A stretch of DNA of 64,000 nt from Balaenoptera acutorostrata (GCF_949987535.1 NC_080080.1:61805006-61869005), one strand, 5' to 3'. Positions 23,401-36,535 are shown, numbered from the stretch's first letter. Notes: a model not told the origin generated them from the letters alone. Program-made: numbers and translations.

Positions 23401-26242
23401 AGGAAAGGTGACTCCACAGGGAGTATGATGGTTGGTCTTCAGTAAATGTGAATTCAGTGTATGTGGAAATGATATTATGTGTTGCTGTTGTTTTTTAATC
23501 TTTTCTGAAACAAGAAAGATTTTTTCCAAAGTTTCTCTTCCCTTAGGTGCACTTCCCCCATTTTTCTCTGATGAGAGATTGCCATTTTCTCTTGAGAATA
23601 GAAGATATTCATCCAAGAAAACAAATGTTGCCTCAGTCCTGCTTTTCAAAACATTAAGAAAGCGTACTAAATTACCCCTCCTCTTACCGTATGCCAGAAG
23701 GTTTTTTTCTTACCCTCCCAAATAAAAGTAATGTGTCTTGAGTCCTAACAGATTCACAGGCTTAACTCCTATGACTAATATTAGTCAGGCTCACCCAGGA
23801 TTTATTAGGGATCAATGTGACCAATGAGTTTGGCAGCTGGTACTTGTACTCCTTTCTTCCAATGCTGTAAAAATAACATTGTTGCCATTATTACCTCATT
23901 TCAGTGTCTCCAAATATGTTCATCAGTCTGACCACTGCCGAATGTTTTTGTAAAAAAAAAAAAAAAAAACAAACTTCTTTCTGCTTCTCAGAAGGCTAGC
24001 TGACATCTAAGTGCTGGCAAGCTACCAAAACACAAATCTTTGTCTCCTTGCTCACCTCCCACCACTCAGCTGATTGAACAAGTAATAGTCAAAATATTGG
24101 GGGAGAGCATCAGCTGCCCACTGGAACATTGAGTTTCTCCTACTGATTAATTCTTACTGTTCCAAATGAGCAATGCAATATTGTCCCAAGTGCTAAAACT
24201 GCCAGTAATGGTCTTACTTTTGTCTTAAAGGCACCACGTCTGAAGCTTAATGGCAGGGCTAATCCTGATTTATTCCTCCAAATGCCAAATCTGGAAGGAA
24301 AGGTCAAAATGGTCAGTGGGTTCCCCTTATGGCGAGCTCTTAAAACAAAACAAGAGGTAACACGGCCAGAAGAGGCAAATGCAGAATGGCTTAGTCTTGT
24401 CCTCATTTACTCAGACAGTCCCCTTACAGCTCATCTGTCACCCAGGACCATGGTGAGCCTTCATGGGTGGCTGTTGTCTTAGTCCCTGAAATAGTTGGTT
24501 CATTCCTTCCCACTGGAGCCAAGTGTCTCTTTAAAAAAAAATTGCACTGCTCATGTTCTTAAGACCTCAAGATTACCTCCCCCTTAAAACCATGCCAACC
24601 AGGAGGGGCTTCTCTTGTCTCAATTCCCTCCTTGCAGAAAAGTTTTCTCTCTCATTAATCTTTTACATTCAAAACATTTTTGGCATACTAGACCTGCATT
24701 TAATTAGTACAGACACTTGGAAGACCTAGTGTCCTGGCCTTACAAGGAAAGGAAGGAAGGAAGAAATGTTTCAGGTCCAAAGATCTGGCACTCTGAAACC
24801 TAGCAGCTTATCCCCGTCATCTCTCAGCTATTGAGGTTAGAGGGTTTATAAACTATGTGGAAGCAACCTCTATGAGGATTAGTGCTCTACTTTATGTGAA
24901 CGGGAGAGTTATCAGACTCTGACACCATGAAACAAAGCTGATCCAGCTTTCAGTGTTTGAGCAGTGAAAGAGGACCTTTCCATCCCAGCACTATGCATAA
25001 TCTAGTTTTTACTCTTGCCATTTTGTCTCCATCAGCCTGCTGACCTTGATGCCCACCAGCAGCTTCAGTGCTGGATGTTCTCTTTTGTCATTCCATGCTT
25101 CCCCTACACACCCAATCTGCTCACAACATCACAGACTTCACCAGGGTGAGAAATGGACCCTGTGCCTTCTCCCAGGACAGCAGAGAGCAGTTGATACCAA
25201 TTGTTTCTGTACAACCTCCTTCTTCTCACAGATGCGCAAAGTGGCACCAACATACGCCACAGTTTCCTCTGAAATGAATTGCACCATTGTGATTAACAGT
25301 CACATTTCAAATGTGCAATATTCAAGAATGTCTCAGTGATTCAATAACATATAAAATGACCCTGCCCTCTTTCTACCTCACTGTTTAGATGAGATCATCT
25401 CCATTTCTCTCCTGTACTTTAATGTGAGGAAGACAAAAAACCACAGATACTACTTTGTTCTCCAAGGGATTAAAAAAAGGAATGTTCCAAAGACGGTACT
25501 TCCAACATTAAAGACCACATAGGTATTAGTTAAAGTTTTCTGTAAGTGTAATATCTTTTAGCAATCCACTTAGGCTACATTATTTTCTGCCTCCCAAGAC
25601 TTACAGCTATTAACTGTCTGTAATTTAGTTGTTCTCCTGCTGTTAATAACCTAGAAACACTTACACCATTAGAACCAGATACATAGATAATTTCTGTTAC
25701 TCCTCCCTTTAAACTTGCTTGCATTGAATCATTATTTGCAAATATTTTATTGCATTTAACATGTACTCTTTTCTTTTTCTGGAGGAAGTGATCTTCCATT
25801 TTCCTTAGCCATCTCTTCTATGGCTAACGTGTGGCAATCCGTGTACAAGATTCCGCCCTAGAGACTTCTTGTTCAAGGTCTACTGTGTGGACATACGTTT
25901 TTAATTCCCTCTCTTCTTCAATTTCTTTCTCTTACTGCCTTTTAGAATTCTGCATACCTTTCCAGGTATTCCATGAGAAATGCACTGTAAAGATATAGAA
26001 AATAAAAACACTTTACAGCAAATTTATCTAAGCAGCTTGACTGTAATTTTCATACATTCATATGGCCCCATCCTCATCTCTTGACCAAATCCCATGCACT
26101 TCCCTTGTCTTCCCAACAGACAAGAGGCCCTTTATTCATATAATATATCCTGGTGTTCCTTGACCTGACTTCTGGGTGATTGGGATACAACAGGAAGTTT
26201 TGATGCTGCCCAAGAAGGATCAGAATGAAAACCATGCTCTGG
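23401..26242. other. unassigned stretch with A18 run
   Basis: A run of 18 A lies at 23952-23969. I see no gene or repeat family elsewhere; several short frames (23432-23725, 25046-25339 plus strand) show no recognisable domain. Confidence 0.3.
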
Positions 26243-26300
26243 GTGTGCATATGTGTGTGTGTGTTTGTGCGCGTGCACAAGAGCACACACGTGCACGCAT
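26243..26300. repeat. (TG)n / alternating purine-pyrimidine tract
   Basis: TG repeats pass into gcgcgtgcac and then, after 'aagag', CA-rich acgtgcacgc. The tract alternates purine and pyrimidine on most positions and is partly self-complementary (GTGCGCGTGCAC against GTGCACGC). Confidence 0.8.
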
Positions 26301-26479
26301 TGTCAGTAGTCGGGGAATGAATACCCAGACCAGGGAGGCCGTCCCTGGAAAGAAAGTTCACACTAAAAATGCATCTGGAGGTTTGGTATGTGGGAATCTT
26401 GAGGCAGAGGGAAAAAAAGAGAATAAGCAGGACTTACTGGTCTCTCTGCCTCCAGTCTTTGTCCTCCTTCAGTTCTCTT

Positions 26480-26720
26480 CCACACTGTAGCTGCCAGAAA
26501 ATAGAAATCTGATCATGATAATCCCTTACTTAAAAGTCTTTAATAGCTCTCTGCTAACCGGCAAGATAAAGTCCAGACTCCTTAGCATGATATATAAAGC
26601 CCTTCATTATCTGGTTCCGGCCTTCATGGTCAGCGTTATCTCTCTCCACTCCCCACCAAGTGAAAGCCATACAGCTTGTCTGTGTTCCCAGAGCCTGCTA
26701 TGAAAACCAGGGTCTTTCCT
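26480..26720 (+). repeat. L2-like ancient repeat, provisional
   Basis: 'taatcccttacttaaaagtctttaatagctctctg' and 'ataaagtccagactccttagcatgatatataaagcccttcattatctgg' belong to a very common ancient mammalian repeat, placed with L2 from memory. The family name is uncertain. Confidence 0.5.
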
Positions 26721-28085
26721 TTATTTAGGGCCACGGAGAATTCGGTGACCCCCAAGAGGCATCGGGAACGTTGTCCCTCTAAGTATTTCATTTCTTTAAG
26801 CAAGGGCTTAAATATGAGCTCAGCACCTTGCTTATCGAAAAAATGATCACATGATAGAATTATGTTCATGTAGGATGCTGTTTAAAAATACATCCATTCA
26901 ATTTAACTTGCTAAGACTGCTTGGTCCCATTAAGTACTCCCTAAAAGTCTAAAACGCACTTGGATTTAGTAGCGTATCATGTATTATTAGTTTGTTGTGT
27001 TCTGCTCAGTTCCCATTAAAGTAAATCACCTAAACATTGTACTTCTTCAAACCTTATTGTGTGTGTGTGTTTGAATATATGCTTGGAAAATTCCCCTCAG
27101 CAACTCATCTAGACTCTCAGGCAAATTAGAAAATGTGGTGAAAGACTGCACTTATTTTTGAGGTATTCTGGTGAATATGACTATATCCTTCCCCGCCATT
27201 AAGCAGCTGCATGACCTGGCCTCACATTTCAGTTCTGCCCATGTTGAACTCATGCTCTGATTATGGGGTGCTGACCAAGTCCCTAAACTTCTCGGGGGAC
27301 GCGGCTACCATATGGCTGGTTTATCCACTATGTAGCTTTGCCCGGTCCATTGCAATCTCTCCTTCTTGCCAATTTCTTTACTGGTAAGGCTATCACCGGG
27401 TGCTTCTAATCCCCAAATTCAATGACAAAATTCAGTCCTTATCCTGTTGGATTTCTTTATGCCACTTAAGAGGGTTGATCCCACTCTCCTTGAAACTCTC
27501 CTTGCCTTGGCTTCTTCTCCTTACACAATTGGCAGTACCTTCTCTTGCATCTTCATGAGACCCTTTCTTCTCCCCACACTTTACATCCTGGTAGTTCCCA
27601 GGGCTGAGTTTCAAGGCCACTGCTCATCTCATTTTCGCAGTTTGTGAGCCACCTATTCCTGTGGTTTCATCCTTTATCCAAACTTTTATGATTCCTAGAT
27701 CTTCATCTCAAGCTTGGATCTGGCTCTAGACCTTTATCCAAACTCCTGCTGGTGGACTCTGGTTGGATTTCCCACTGGCAACTGAACCTTAAAAAGTCTG
27801 GAATAAACTACTCCATCGTTCTCTTCAAATAGGCTTTTCCCAATAATCTCTATCTAAATTGATAGTACCAGTTACCCAAAGTTGAAATCTAGAAGCTGTT
27901 TGTCACTTCTTCATCCTGGTGTCCATATTTATATTCTTGCCAATTCTGCCTCTAACAAACAGTTCCTTTACCTCTATTATATCACCCAGGTTTTGGTGAG
28001 TATTCTCCTATTTGATAACTTCATAATTGGTATTCCTGCTTTCAGCCTTGTCCCTTTCAAGTTTAGGCCACAATCCCCAGAGTTC
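26721..28085. other. unassigned non-coding stretch
   Basis: No gene found. A (TG)6 tract lies near 27058-27072. Pieces around 27430-28060 may be further decayed copies of the same old repeat as at 26480. Confidence 0.3.
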
Positions 28086-28089
28086 AAAT

Positions 28090-28325
28090 CTACTTAGAAT
28101 TTTTCAGTGCCTCTGTCTCTCCTATAGGATAAAACCCAAGAGTCTTAACATCTCCTATGGGGCCTTTCCTGATCTAGGCCGTGACTGTTCCTTCAAGTTC
28201 TTATCATTTACACACTTTCTTTTATATCACACTCAAGAAAACCAAAATACACCTGGCCCAGATGATGATGTTTCTCCCCTCCATACTTTTGCTAACCCTT
28301 TCCTTTCAATCTTCTTTGTCTGACT
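28090..28325 (+). repeat. L2-like ancient repeat, provisional
   Basis: 'tttttcagtgcctctgtctctcctataggataaaacccaagagtcttaacatc' followed by 'ggggcctttcctgatctaggccg' is another copy of the block seen at 26480. Confidence 0.5.
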
Positions 28326-28614
28326 ATGGCAGGGAGTAACGTTCACCAAATGTTCAATATTCTCCTTTGCCCTTGCATGTGAGTCAGGATATGGGACTAG
28401 TTCTGATCAATAATCTGGAGTGGAGGTGAGGTGCATGATTTACCAGTCAAGGCAGATAAGACTCAGTGCACCTTCTCCATCTCTTTCTTCCAGCCATGTG
28501 AGAGAACTCAGAGATGTGGTGTTGCAAGTTGGAAGCAGCTGTGATCCCTGAGTCACTGTGGGAGGAGAGGCACAGTGAAAAGATGTCTAATCTACCTTGA
28601 CTTGTGGTGTAACT
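28326..28614. other. left part of an unnamed old repeat split by a SINE
   Basis: The sequence resembles a common mammalian MER-type repeat (start near 28370, ending 'tacattaagccatgagattt' after the SINE at 28981-29045). I cannot name the family. Confidence 0.35.
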
Positions 28615-28630
28615 AAGAATTAAGCCTTTG

Positions 28631-28964
28631 TGGGCTTCCCTGGTGGTGCAATGGTTGAGAATCCGCCTGCCAATGCAGGGGACACGGGTTCGAGCCCTGG
28701 TCCCGGAAGATCCCACATGCCGCAGAGCAACTAAGCCCATGCGCCACAACTACAGAGCCTGCGCTCTAGAGCTTGGGAGCCACAATTACTGAGCCCGCAT
28801 GCCTAGAGCCCGTGCTCCGCAACGAGAAGCCACCACAATGAGAAGCCTGTGCACCACAACTAAGAGTAGCCCCTGCTCACCACAGCTAGAGAAAACCCAC
28901 TCACAGCAACAAAGACCCAATACAGCCAAAAATAAATAAAATAAAATAAATAAATTTAAGAAAA
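28631..28964 (+). mobile_element. CHR-2 type SINE (tRNA-derived)
   Basis: A full SINE of 334 bp starting GGGCTTCCCTGGTGG, with pol III promoter boxes of its tRNA-like head: A box TGGTGCAATGG near 28650 and B box GGTTCGAGCCC near 28687. It has the longer CHR-2 body and an A-rich (AAATA)n tail. A perfect 16-bp target duplication AAGAATTAAGCCTTTG flanks it (28615-28630 and 28965-28980). It depends on L1 proteins for copying. This family is known from whales and hippos and is the best marker of the host lineage here. Confidence 0.95.
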
Positions 28965-29045
28965 AAGAATTAAGCCTTTGCTACATTAAGCCATGAGATT
29001 TTTGTGTTTAGTGGTATTGTTATATTGCTTACCCAAGGGAGACTG

Positions 29046-29924
29046 ACAGATTTTGCCTTCAAGATTACATTCAGGAATAACTAATTCAGAAAAACCTTCC
29101 CTATCTCTACCTAGACTGGGTTACCTGTATGTAACCTGGGTTACATGTGATTCCCAAATTGTGATTTTTAATTCTGTCCTGGGACTTGCTTGGTGGGAAA
29201 ATGTATCTGATGACATGTCTACACTTTCTTCCTTAACGATTGTGTTTACTTTCAGGGCCAGACTATGTCTGTTCTGTTATCTAGGTTTGTTTTACAGATT
29301 AATCAGTTAATGTATGAATAAAATCTTGAACTGTACCTGTACAGAGTAAGTGTTCAATAAATGATAAATAAATAAAATCACATTGTTGTTGTTATTATTA
29401 GTATTTCCTCAGCACCTATCATATCTGGCACATAGTAAGGGCTCAGTACAAGTAAGAATGAAACAGCCTTATGATGTAACTCTCACCTATCTAAAATTGG
29501 ACTAATTCTTTCTCTACTTCACTGGGTTGTTGTAAAAAACAGGGTTAACTGTTTTGCGTTAAACGTGATGTCATGTAAGTCATTTTTATTCCAATTTATG
29601 GAGATAGAAGGGGCATGTCACTTATTCTCCCTCATTTAGCTCTTTTCTTTAAGGAAGCCTTGGTCTTCATCTTTAGCCTTAACTGTTCTTAGCATATTAA
29701 GTTTAAGTTTTGGGGGTTTTATACAAAAGAAATATAATACTGAAATAACGATCACTGATGTTCAACTATGAACTTTTCTTCAACTTTTAATTTGTAAATA
29801 AAATTTAAATAATTTTAAAATAAATTATTTAAAATAATATGTAATATAAATATAACTACTTATAAACTGTATACACATATGCATCATAAAACCTGGTATT
29901 AAGGTAAAACATGGTAACATGTTG
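29046..29924. other. AT-rich stretch with L2/MIR-like tail
   Basis: About 29330-29450 has 'gagtaagtgttcaataaatga' and 'cacctatcatatctggcacatagtaagggctcagta', which look like ends of L2 or MIR elements. The remainder is AT-rich, with nothing else recognised. Confidence 0.4.
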
Positions 29925-30171
29925 TACTAGTTTCCTGTTACTGCTGTAACAAATTACCACAAACTTAGTGACTTAGTATAAATTTATTCTCTTATACTTC
30001 TGGAGGTCGGAAGCCTATCATAGGTCTCAATGGGGCTCGAATCAAAGTCTGACAGGACTGCATTCCTTTCTGGAGGATCTAGGGAAGAATCCTTTCCTTT
30101 CCTTTTCCAGCTTCTAGAAGCCACTCGCATTTCTTGGTTCACAGCCCCTCCCTCACACAGCTCCATTCTCC
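29925..30171 (-). mobile_element. MLT1-type LTR, antisense, first part
   Basis: 'gtttcctgttactgctgtaacaaattaccacaaac', 'ttctggaggtcggaagcc', 'tccttttccagcttctagaagcc' and 'gcatttcttggttcacagcccctcc' form the reversed 3' two thirds of an MLT1 LTR. It resumes at 30546 after an insertion. Confidence 0.75.
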
Positions 30172-30545
30172 TTTTTTTTTAATATAGTTTTATTTTTTAT
30201 TTAGTACGTATTAAAGTAACATTTTTTGTCGCAAAATATAGATGTTCAACATAAGAAATATGAGAATGGGAAATACATTAAATCCTGTTATCCAGAGACA
30301 ACCATGATTTACATTTTTTGATTATATTTTTTGATTATTTCTATACACATATTTACTTTAAAAGTTGAAAGTAAAATACAAATATGCACTTTAAAAATAT
30401 TTACTTCAAAAATGATGCCGACATATTTTGTATGCTTGTACATGCATGCACCATCCTCTCGCAAAATATTTCAAATGCATTATCTCAGTTAATCTTCACA
30501 ATTATCATTTCAGAGAGGAGTTATCTGAAACTCAGATAAATATAT
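30172..30545 (-). mobile_element. unidentified insertion in the MLT1 LTR
   Basis: The MLT1 sequence is interrupted by 374 bp that starts with a run of T, as a minus-strand retroelement with an A tail would. The body is AT-rich with 'ttatctcagttaatcttcacaattatc' (MIR-like) at its right end. I could not find a target duplication or name it. Confidence 0.45.
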
Positions 30546-30775
30546 TTGTTCTATCACAGCCTCTACTACCAGCTGGTCCTCCTGCCTTCCTCTCAGGAGG
30601 ATCCTTGTGATGACATTGGACCCACTCAGCTAATCCAGGCTAATCTCCCCATCTGAAAATCCTTAATTCAATCGCATTTGCAAAGTCCCTTTTACCACAT
30701 AAGGCAACATATTCACAGGTTCCAGGGATTAGAATGTGCACATCCCTACTACACAGTTTAGCCCATCACACACTT
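30546..30775 (-). mobile_element. MLT1-type LTR, antisense, second part
   Basis: 'gaggatccttgtgatgacattggaccc', 'taatctccccatctgaaaatccttaattc', 'tttgcaaagtccc' and 'aacatattcacaggttccagggattagaatgtg' are the reversed 5' part of MLT1, the same block seen in plus orientation at 410-560. Confidence 0.78.
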
Positions 30776-30903
30776 TAAATTTCTCATATCTTATAGTATT
30801 AATTATAAATGTAAAGTGTAAAGGAGAACAATTATTTGTACACGTAAGTATTAAGTTTAAATGTAAATTTTAAAACAAAACCGTAAGAAAATAGAAGAAA
30901 CTA

Positions 30904-31127
30904 TGATATTTTTTTCTTTGTTTAAATTTTTATTGGAGTACAGTTGATTTACAATGTTGTGTTAATTTCAGGTGTGCAGCAAAGTGAATCAGTTATACAT
31001 ATACATATATCCACTCTCTTTTAGATTCTTTTCCCATATAGGTCATTAGAGAGTATTGAGCAGAGTTCCCTGTGCTATGCTATACCGTAGGTCTTTATTA
31101 GTTATCTATCTTATATATAGTAGTGTC
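30904..31127 (-). mobile_element. 5'-truncated L1 3'UTR, antisense
   Basis: T-rich start, then 'ttacaatgttgtgttaatttcaggtgtgcagcaaagtgaatcagttatacatatac' and 'gttccctgtgctatgctat': the same 3'UTR type as at 22748 and, in reverse, 7560-7740. Confidence 0.8.
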
Positions 31128-34100
31128 ATTAAAGAGTTGTTTCATATATTTAAAATGACTTCCAGTGGCCTTAAGGAAGTTGTTGTTTTTAAAGTGACTT
31201 AGCCAAGCGCCACATATGTACATACACGCAATATTGGAGCTTGCTTATTCACTTCCCTCATCCAAAAATAAGATTATATTTTCTTGATAATGACACGTTC
31301 AGTTACTCCTCTCTCCCTTAGACTGTAGGTTCTGTGAAAAGTGACCTGTGACATATTCTCTCTGTCTATCCTATACCTGTTCAGTGTGGAGGTCCAATAA
31401 GTTGCTTTGTGGCTCACACTGATGTTTCATCTAACAACTATCACATTCTTCATCACTATCGGACTCCCAATTTTCTTCACTTTTCCTTTTGTCAGGTATT
31501 TAAGGAAGGAGTTCCTTTCTATCCCCAGGGGGTAAATTTTAACTAGTCTAAGACAATCATGGTAATATTACCACTCACCCCATTGGCAATTAATTTAGGA
31601 ATGAGCATGTGATACTTCCAAGCATGGGAACTCTGCCAGGTACTTTCTAGTAAAGGTTTTCCTTCCTGACAAAGAGATGTGCAAGGAGGGGCCGCTATTT
31701 TTCTGAGTCTTGATGTGATTGCATGAGAACATGGGCCCTGGCGTGATGGCAGCTCCTTGAAACTATGCAGTCATGAGGCAAGGGCTCACCCAGGAAGAAA
31801 GGCAACCTGCTGAGAATGGCATAGCAAGAAGACAGAAAAAACAGAGGCTTTCAATGTAATTACAGTTACTGAATTAACCAACCAGAAATTTCCCTACCTT
31901 TGGACTTCTTGTTATACGAAACTATAAACTCTATCTTTTAAGTCACTTTTATGTGCCTATTTTGTTTTCTGCAGCTGAAAGCATTCTGATACATTTGTTT
32001 AATGAAAGAATAAATGGGTAGATGGATGCGGTATTATTTCTTATCATGCTATACAATTCCGTATTTCACATTCCTCTTCTGTAAATGAGGTCGAGAATGT
32101 TCTATCTTATAACCCTACCATTTTCATTGTTGCTAAATCTTATCAATCAATCTGTCTTTAATCAACAAATACAGAATATTAGCTCTCCAGCCATTAAACC
32201 ACAACGAAAAACTGGACTTAGATAACTAATATTTCAGAAGCTTTTATAAGCGATGTGCTTTCCAACCTCTCCAAATTCCATCCTTGGATCAAGGTAGAAA
32301 ATCAGAAAATTATATATATGACATCTCATCAGGTTAGCAACCAAAAAACTTCCCTTCATTAAGATTAATTTTAGCATTATGCCTCTGTTCTTTAAATAAA
32401 GGTAAATATTTTAAGTGCAATAGCAAATTGCACATTTGTTGATAAATTGAATTACACAGTGATTATTGAATCCAATGTTAGATTCCCCCCTGAGATATAT
32501 CTTTCAATACACAGTGCTACAAAAACTATGTTTCACCTAAGGACATGTTCTTTCTTATAAACAAAGAGAAGAAAAATTTAGGGACAAATTTGAGATAGAA
32601 ACAGCAATTATTTTGGTTTTATGGTTGGCAGACTTGTACCCTCTTTTCCAGTTCTTTTTTGGTTTTTCTCCATGTCATTATTTTTCATTATAAAATATCT
32701 AAGTAAACAATTGTTGCAAAAGGCAATACACAGTACACTCTTAAATTAAAATTTTAATACTTAATATGTTAGAGTTCTATTAATGTGTTATTTTATGTGG
32801 CTTCATGGCTAAAGCAAACATTAGACAAAATGTATGTAGTTTGTAATAGCTGAAGCAGAAATCTGCCTTTTTAAAGCTCCCCAAAACTTTTTTTTAGTTC
32901 AGACTTCCAAAAAATGCCACATTTTGATTGCAAAAGTAATATTTATTCAACAGATTTTAAACAGCAAAAATATAATACCAAGACATTTCAAAGAATAATC
33001 ACATATACTTACCAGGCAATTATTTGTATCACTTTGTGTCTATCTTCCTAATTTATACATATGTAACATATATATGTATATATACATGTTTTTTAATAAA
33101 GTTGTGTGAACTTGCATAAATTGTTTTTTTATGTTTTACACCACCTAATTTTTTTCTCATTTTAAACATACTTGGATGATGTGATTTTAATGACTAAATA
33201 CTTTTCTATTTTTGTAATTTTTAACCAGTTCCTTATTATTGTACTGAATTTTTTTTAAATGCATTTAGAAGATTAAATTTTAAAAATACCATGTATTGCT
33301 AACCTTTCAGAAGCAGAGCAAGTAATAATCTTCAGAAGTGAAAAGACATAAATCTTGACTGGGTCATCTAGAAATAAAACTGAAAGAATTAATACCTACT
33401 AAGGCAGTGACATTGTAACAACTAACTTCCTTGTATGAGCTGATTAAGTTTTATTGTAAAACATTCTTTTCTCAGAGGGGAAGAGTACAGAGATGTAAAT
33501 AAATATCTTTCCATCATTGTAAGACCACCATAGCATTTTGTCTCATCAAAATGAATGAAGTCTCTATTTAAAATACATTCTCATACTTTCTAACCAGACT
33601 TAAGTAAAGATGAGATGAGGATCAAATAAAACTTATTCAAAGTGCTCTTCAATTTAAGGAATCTCTTACTGGGAACTAATCTCCAAACCAGGCATATTTG
33701 ATAAATCTGGAAGGTACATTCACCATTAGAGGCAGGTACAGAGGCGTTCTTGCTTAAACTATAGTTATATAGCTGGTGCTCAGTGGGTAGAATAAATATT
33801 TGGTTTTATGCCCCATTACTCCTACATGGTAATGTCTCTACATCCTTTACTGCCTCTGATAACCTTTCCAGAAGAAGTTTTGAATATGTGCTTTGGGTGA
33901 GACAGGAACTCTGAAAGTAATCTCCAGAAATCCTGGTCTTTGCTGCATGTGTATGTGGTACCGACAGGGGTGGAGGGTTGGGAATCAGAAGCAACAACAG
34001 ATGAAATGCAGGAAGAATTTTATTAGAACCCCACCTTCTCGAAGTCTGACCATTTATTTCCTTTGGGGAAAAAAAAGGGAAGAAAAAATATTCTATTGGG

Positions 34101-35091
34101 AACATATCACAAATCACTGCCCTACTCTGCCCCATGTAAACCCCTGCTTTAATCGTTCCTCACATTGCCAGATTAGAGAACAACAAAATCAGATGTAAAA
34201 CTCTTTCTTCTCAGAATTCAAGTCTAAGTAGAGCAAATATTATGTTCAGACCAAGTGGTCTCTTACTTTGAATCTGGAATACTAATAGTAATGTCATTTA
34301 GAAATTATTTATATAACATCTAAGAACTCAGAGGCTCTCATACAATTGCACTGTTTGCCTTTATGATTTTTTGATAAAGTGGTGGCAGATATTCCAATGC
34401 AAAGAATACAGATGGAGAAGCAGAAAGAGAGTTTATAATTTGAAAGCCTAATGTCATTGAATTTTAGAACTAGGATTTAAAGTTACAACTCTTCACATTT
34501 TATTCAGAACTTCTTCTTAAGCTAAATTTTAAGAAACTTTGCTTCACAAAATATAATCTTTTAGTTGTTCCAAACTAATGCTGAGGTTTGGATGGGCCCC
34601 AAAATGACACCCCTCTGTCTGTCCAACTCCTGAATCCAGAGTCTCTGTGTCTGGTTGGACAGATTGGGAACTTCAAACTCCATGAGAAGTTATTCACACC
34701 CGTGCAGACTAAAACTCTTATTATCTCCAGACAGGCATGCCCAAAAAGGAAGGAAAGAAAGAAGGACAAAGGTAGGCATGCCTAACTGTTCCAGGTCTAC
34801 CATCCAGAGCAGTTGCTTTCTCCTTCGGAAGGAGTAAATGAAGTCATGGAAAGAAGCCTAGAATATTACACTTATAATGACTCGTCACAGAGAAAAACAA
34901 AGTCAAGGGCAAAATAGGATATTCCCAGCCCCCTGTGAAAATTATTTTTCATAAAAAATTTTGAAGACTACTATATTCAATAAATCATGTAAGGGAGTTA
35001 AAGGCATAAATGGAAATATCAACTGATGCAAATGAATTCTATATTCTGTCAATAATCAATGAACTGAGTCAAAGAAGTGACAAGAACTTTT
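31128..35091. other. unassigned AT-rich stretch
   Basis: No gene identified. A block at 31560-32010 has the look of an old MER-type repeat ending in 'ctgcagctgaaagcattctgatac', unnamed. 33060-33090 is a TATA/TATG-rich tract. Short frames at 33806-34135 (minus) and 33893-34198 (plus) overlap each other and show no domain. Confidence 0.3.
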
Positions 35092-35106
35092 CCTGTACCC
35101 ACTTTT

Positions 35107-35403
35107 TTTTTTTTTTTAAATTTATTTATTTATTTATTTTTGGCTGTGTTGGGTCTTCGTTTCTGTGAGAGGGCTTTCTCTAGTTGCGGCAAGTGGGGGC
35201 CACTCTTCATCGCGGTGCGCGGGCCTCTCACTATCGCGGCCTCTCTTGTTGCGGAGCACAGGCTCCAGATGCGCAGGCTCAGTAATTGTGGCTCACGGGC
35301 CTAATTGCTCCGTGGCATGTGGGATCTTCCCAGAGCAGGGCTCGAACCCGTGTCCCCTGCATTGGCAGGCAGACTCTCAACCACTGCGCCACCAGGGAAG
35401 CCC
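35107..35403 (-). mobile_element. CHR-2 type SINE, antisense
   Basis: A T-run and (TTTA)n on the left are the reversed tail; the right end reads accagggaagccc, the reversed SINE start. The reversed B box GGGCTCGAACCC lies near 35339. A 14-bp target duplication CTGTACCCACTTTT flanks it (35093-35106 and 35404-35417). The body is about 297 bp. Confidence 0.95.
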
Positions 35404-35417
35404 CTGTACCCACTTTT

Positions 35418-36339
35418 GTAAGCAAAATGGGGGAAGTTCTTTATATTATTGTTAGTAGTTATGTCTAACAAAAATAGAGACTACAAGAGGAATGAGATAT
35501 AGAAAAAAAAAAAAAAAACTCCCTTTTTATGTTGAGAATTACAAAACTTATCAGGAAACACTGGTCTGACTTTGATGCTCAGACATAACAATCTATCAGC
35601 CTACAGGCTTAGTGTGTTTCCTCTTCCTTACTATTTACATTTAAAAATCTTATCCATATAAATAAGCAGTTTCTACATGTCTGTAACAGCATTAAAGGGA
35701 AAGAGCTGAAAAGATTTGTACCAAATTTAGAGAGTGTATTTGTTATGATCTGATGTGAAAATTATACTGTGTGTAAGGAGGAAACTTCCTCTGGGGGGTG
35801 GGCTCCTGACAGGAATTTCAAAGGCCATGACAGTCCCTCTCAGAATATCATGAGGCTGCCTCCCAAGAAGATCTAGGAATGGTTTCAGTGTGGAACCTCA
35901 AAGGCCAAAAGGACAGACATTCTGAACTGCAGCCATTAATGTGAAATGGAGCAGATTCTCACATGGGCAATTCTAGAGAGAACGTTCCAGGGTGAGAAGA
36001 ACCGAGATTTATTTATTTATTTTGGTTAAATTTGTTTTCTTTTTTTAGGCAGTCTGAAATAATTTTTATAAAGAAGATAAAAAAAAAGAGTTAATTAGCC
36101 AATCACTTTTGACTAGTCCAAAGGGATTCCGCTTTAGTGATGAAGTAGATCAGAGATACATTTTTGGCATAAGCTTCAAATTCCTCAAGCACATGCAGGC
36201 AGTTGCTCGCTCTTCCACGCTAAGCACGGAGACTCTCACTCCGTGTACTGTTGTTCCTCAGGCCAACGACTGCCTCTCCACCTTACCTGAAGCACTGGGC
36301 AAAGAACTGACCTTTGTCTGTAACACTGCTTTCATTCAT
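35418..36339. other. unassigned non-coding stretch
   Basis: An A run of about 16 lies near 35504-35518. Nothing else recognised. Confidence 0.3.
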
Positions 36340-36535
36340 TTGTTCGTTCACTTGACTCTGGGAGTCAGACATACTTGGGTTCAGTTTCTGACTCTGCTAC
36401 TTAATAACTGTGGGACAAAGAAACTATGTTTCTTTCCTTCTCTGGGCCCAATGAGTGTCCAACGCACAGGGCTGTTGTGAGGATTCTAGGAGAAATTTCA
36501 TGTAAAGCATGAAATCTTTACTTAGATCACAGTGA
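36340..36535 (+). repeat. MIR SINE
   Basis: 'ctgggagtcagacatacttgggttcagtttctgactctgctacttaataactgtgggac' and 'gggctgttgtgaggatt' are MIR landmarks in plus order. Confidence 0.8.

Noticed and set aside
28640..28710. Possible tRNA gene from the A and B boxes
   Set aside because: The boxes belong to the tRNA-like head of a CHR SINE with an A-rich tail and target duplication; a cloverleaf with acceptor stem is not evident.
33893..34198. 101-aa plus-strand and 109-aa minus-strand frames at the same place
   Set aside because: They overlap on opposite strands, show no domain and lie in AT-rich background.
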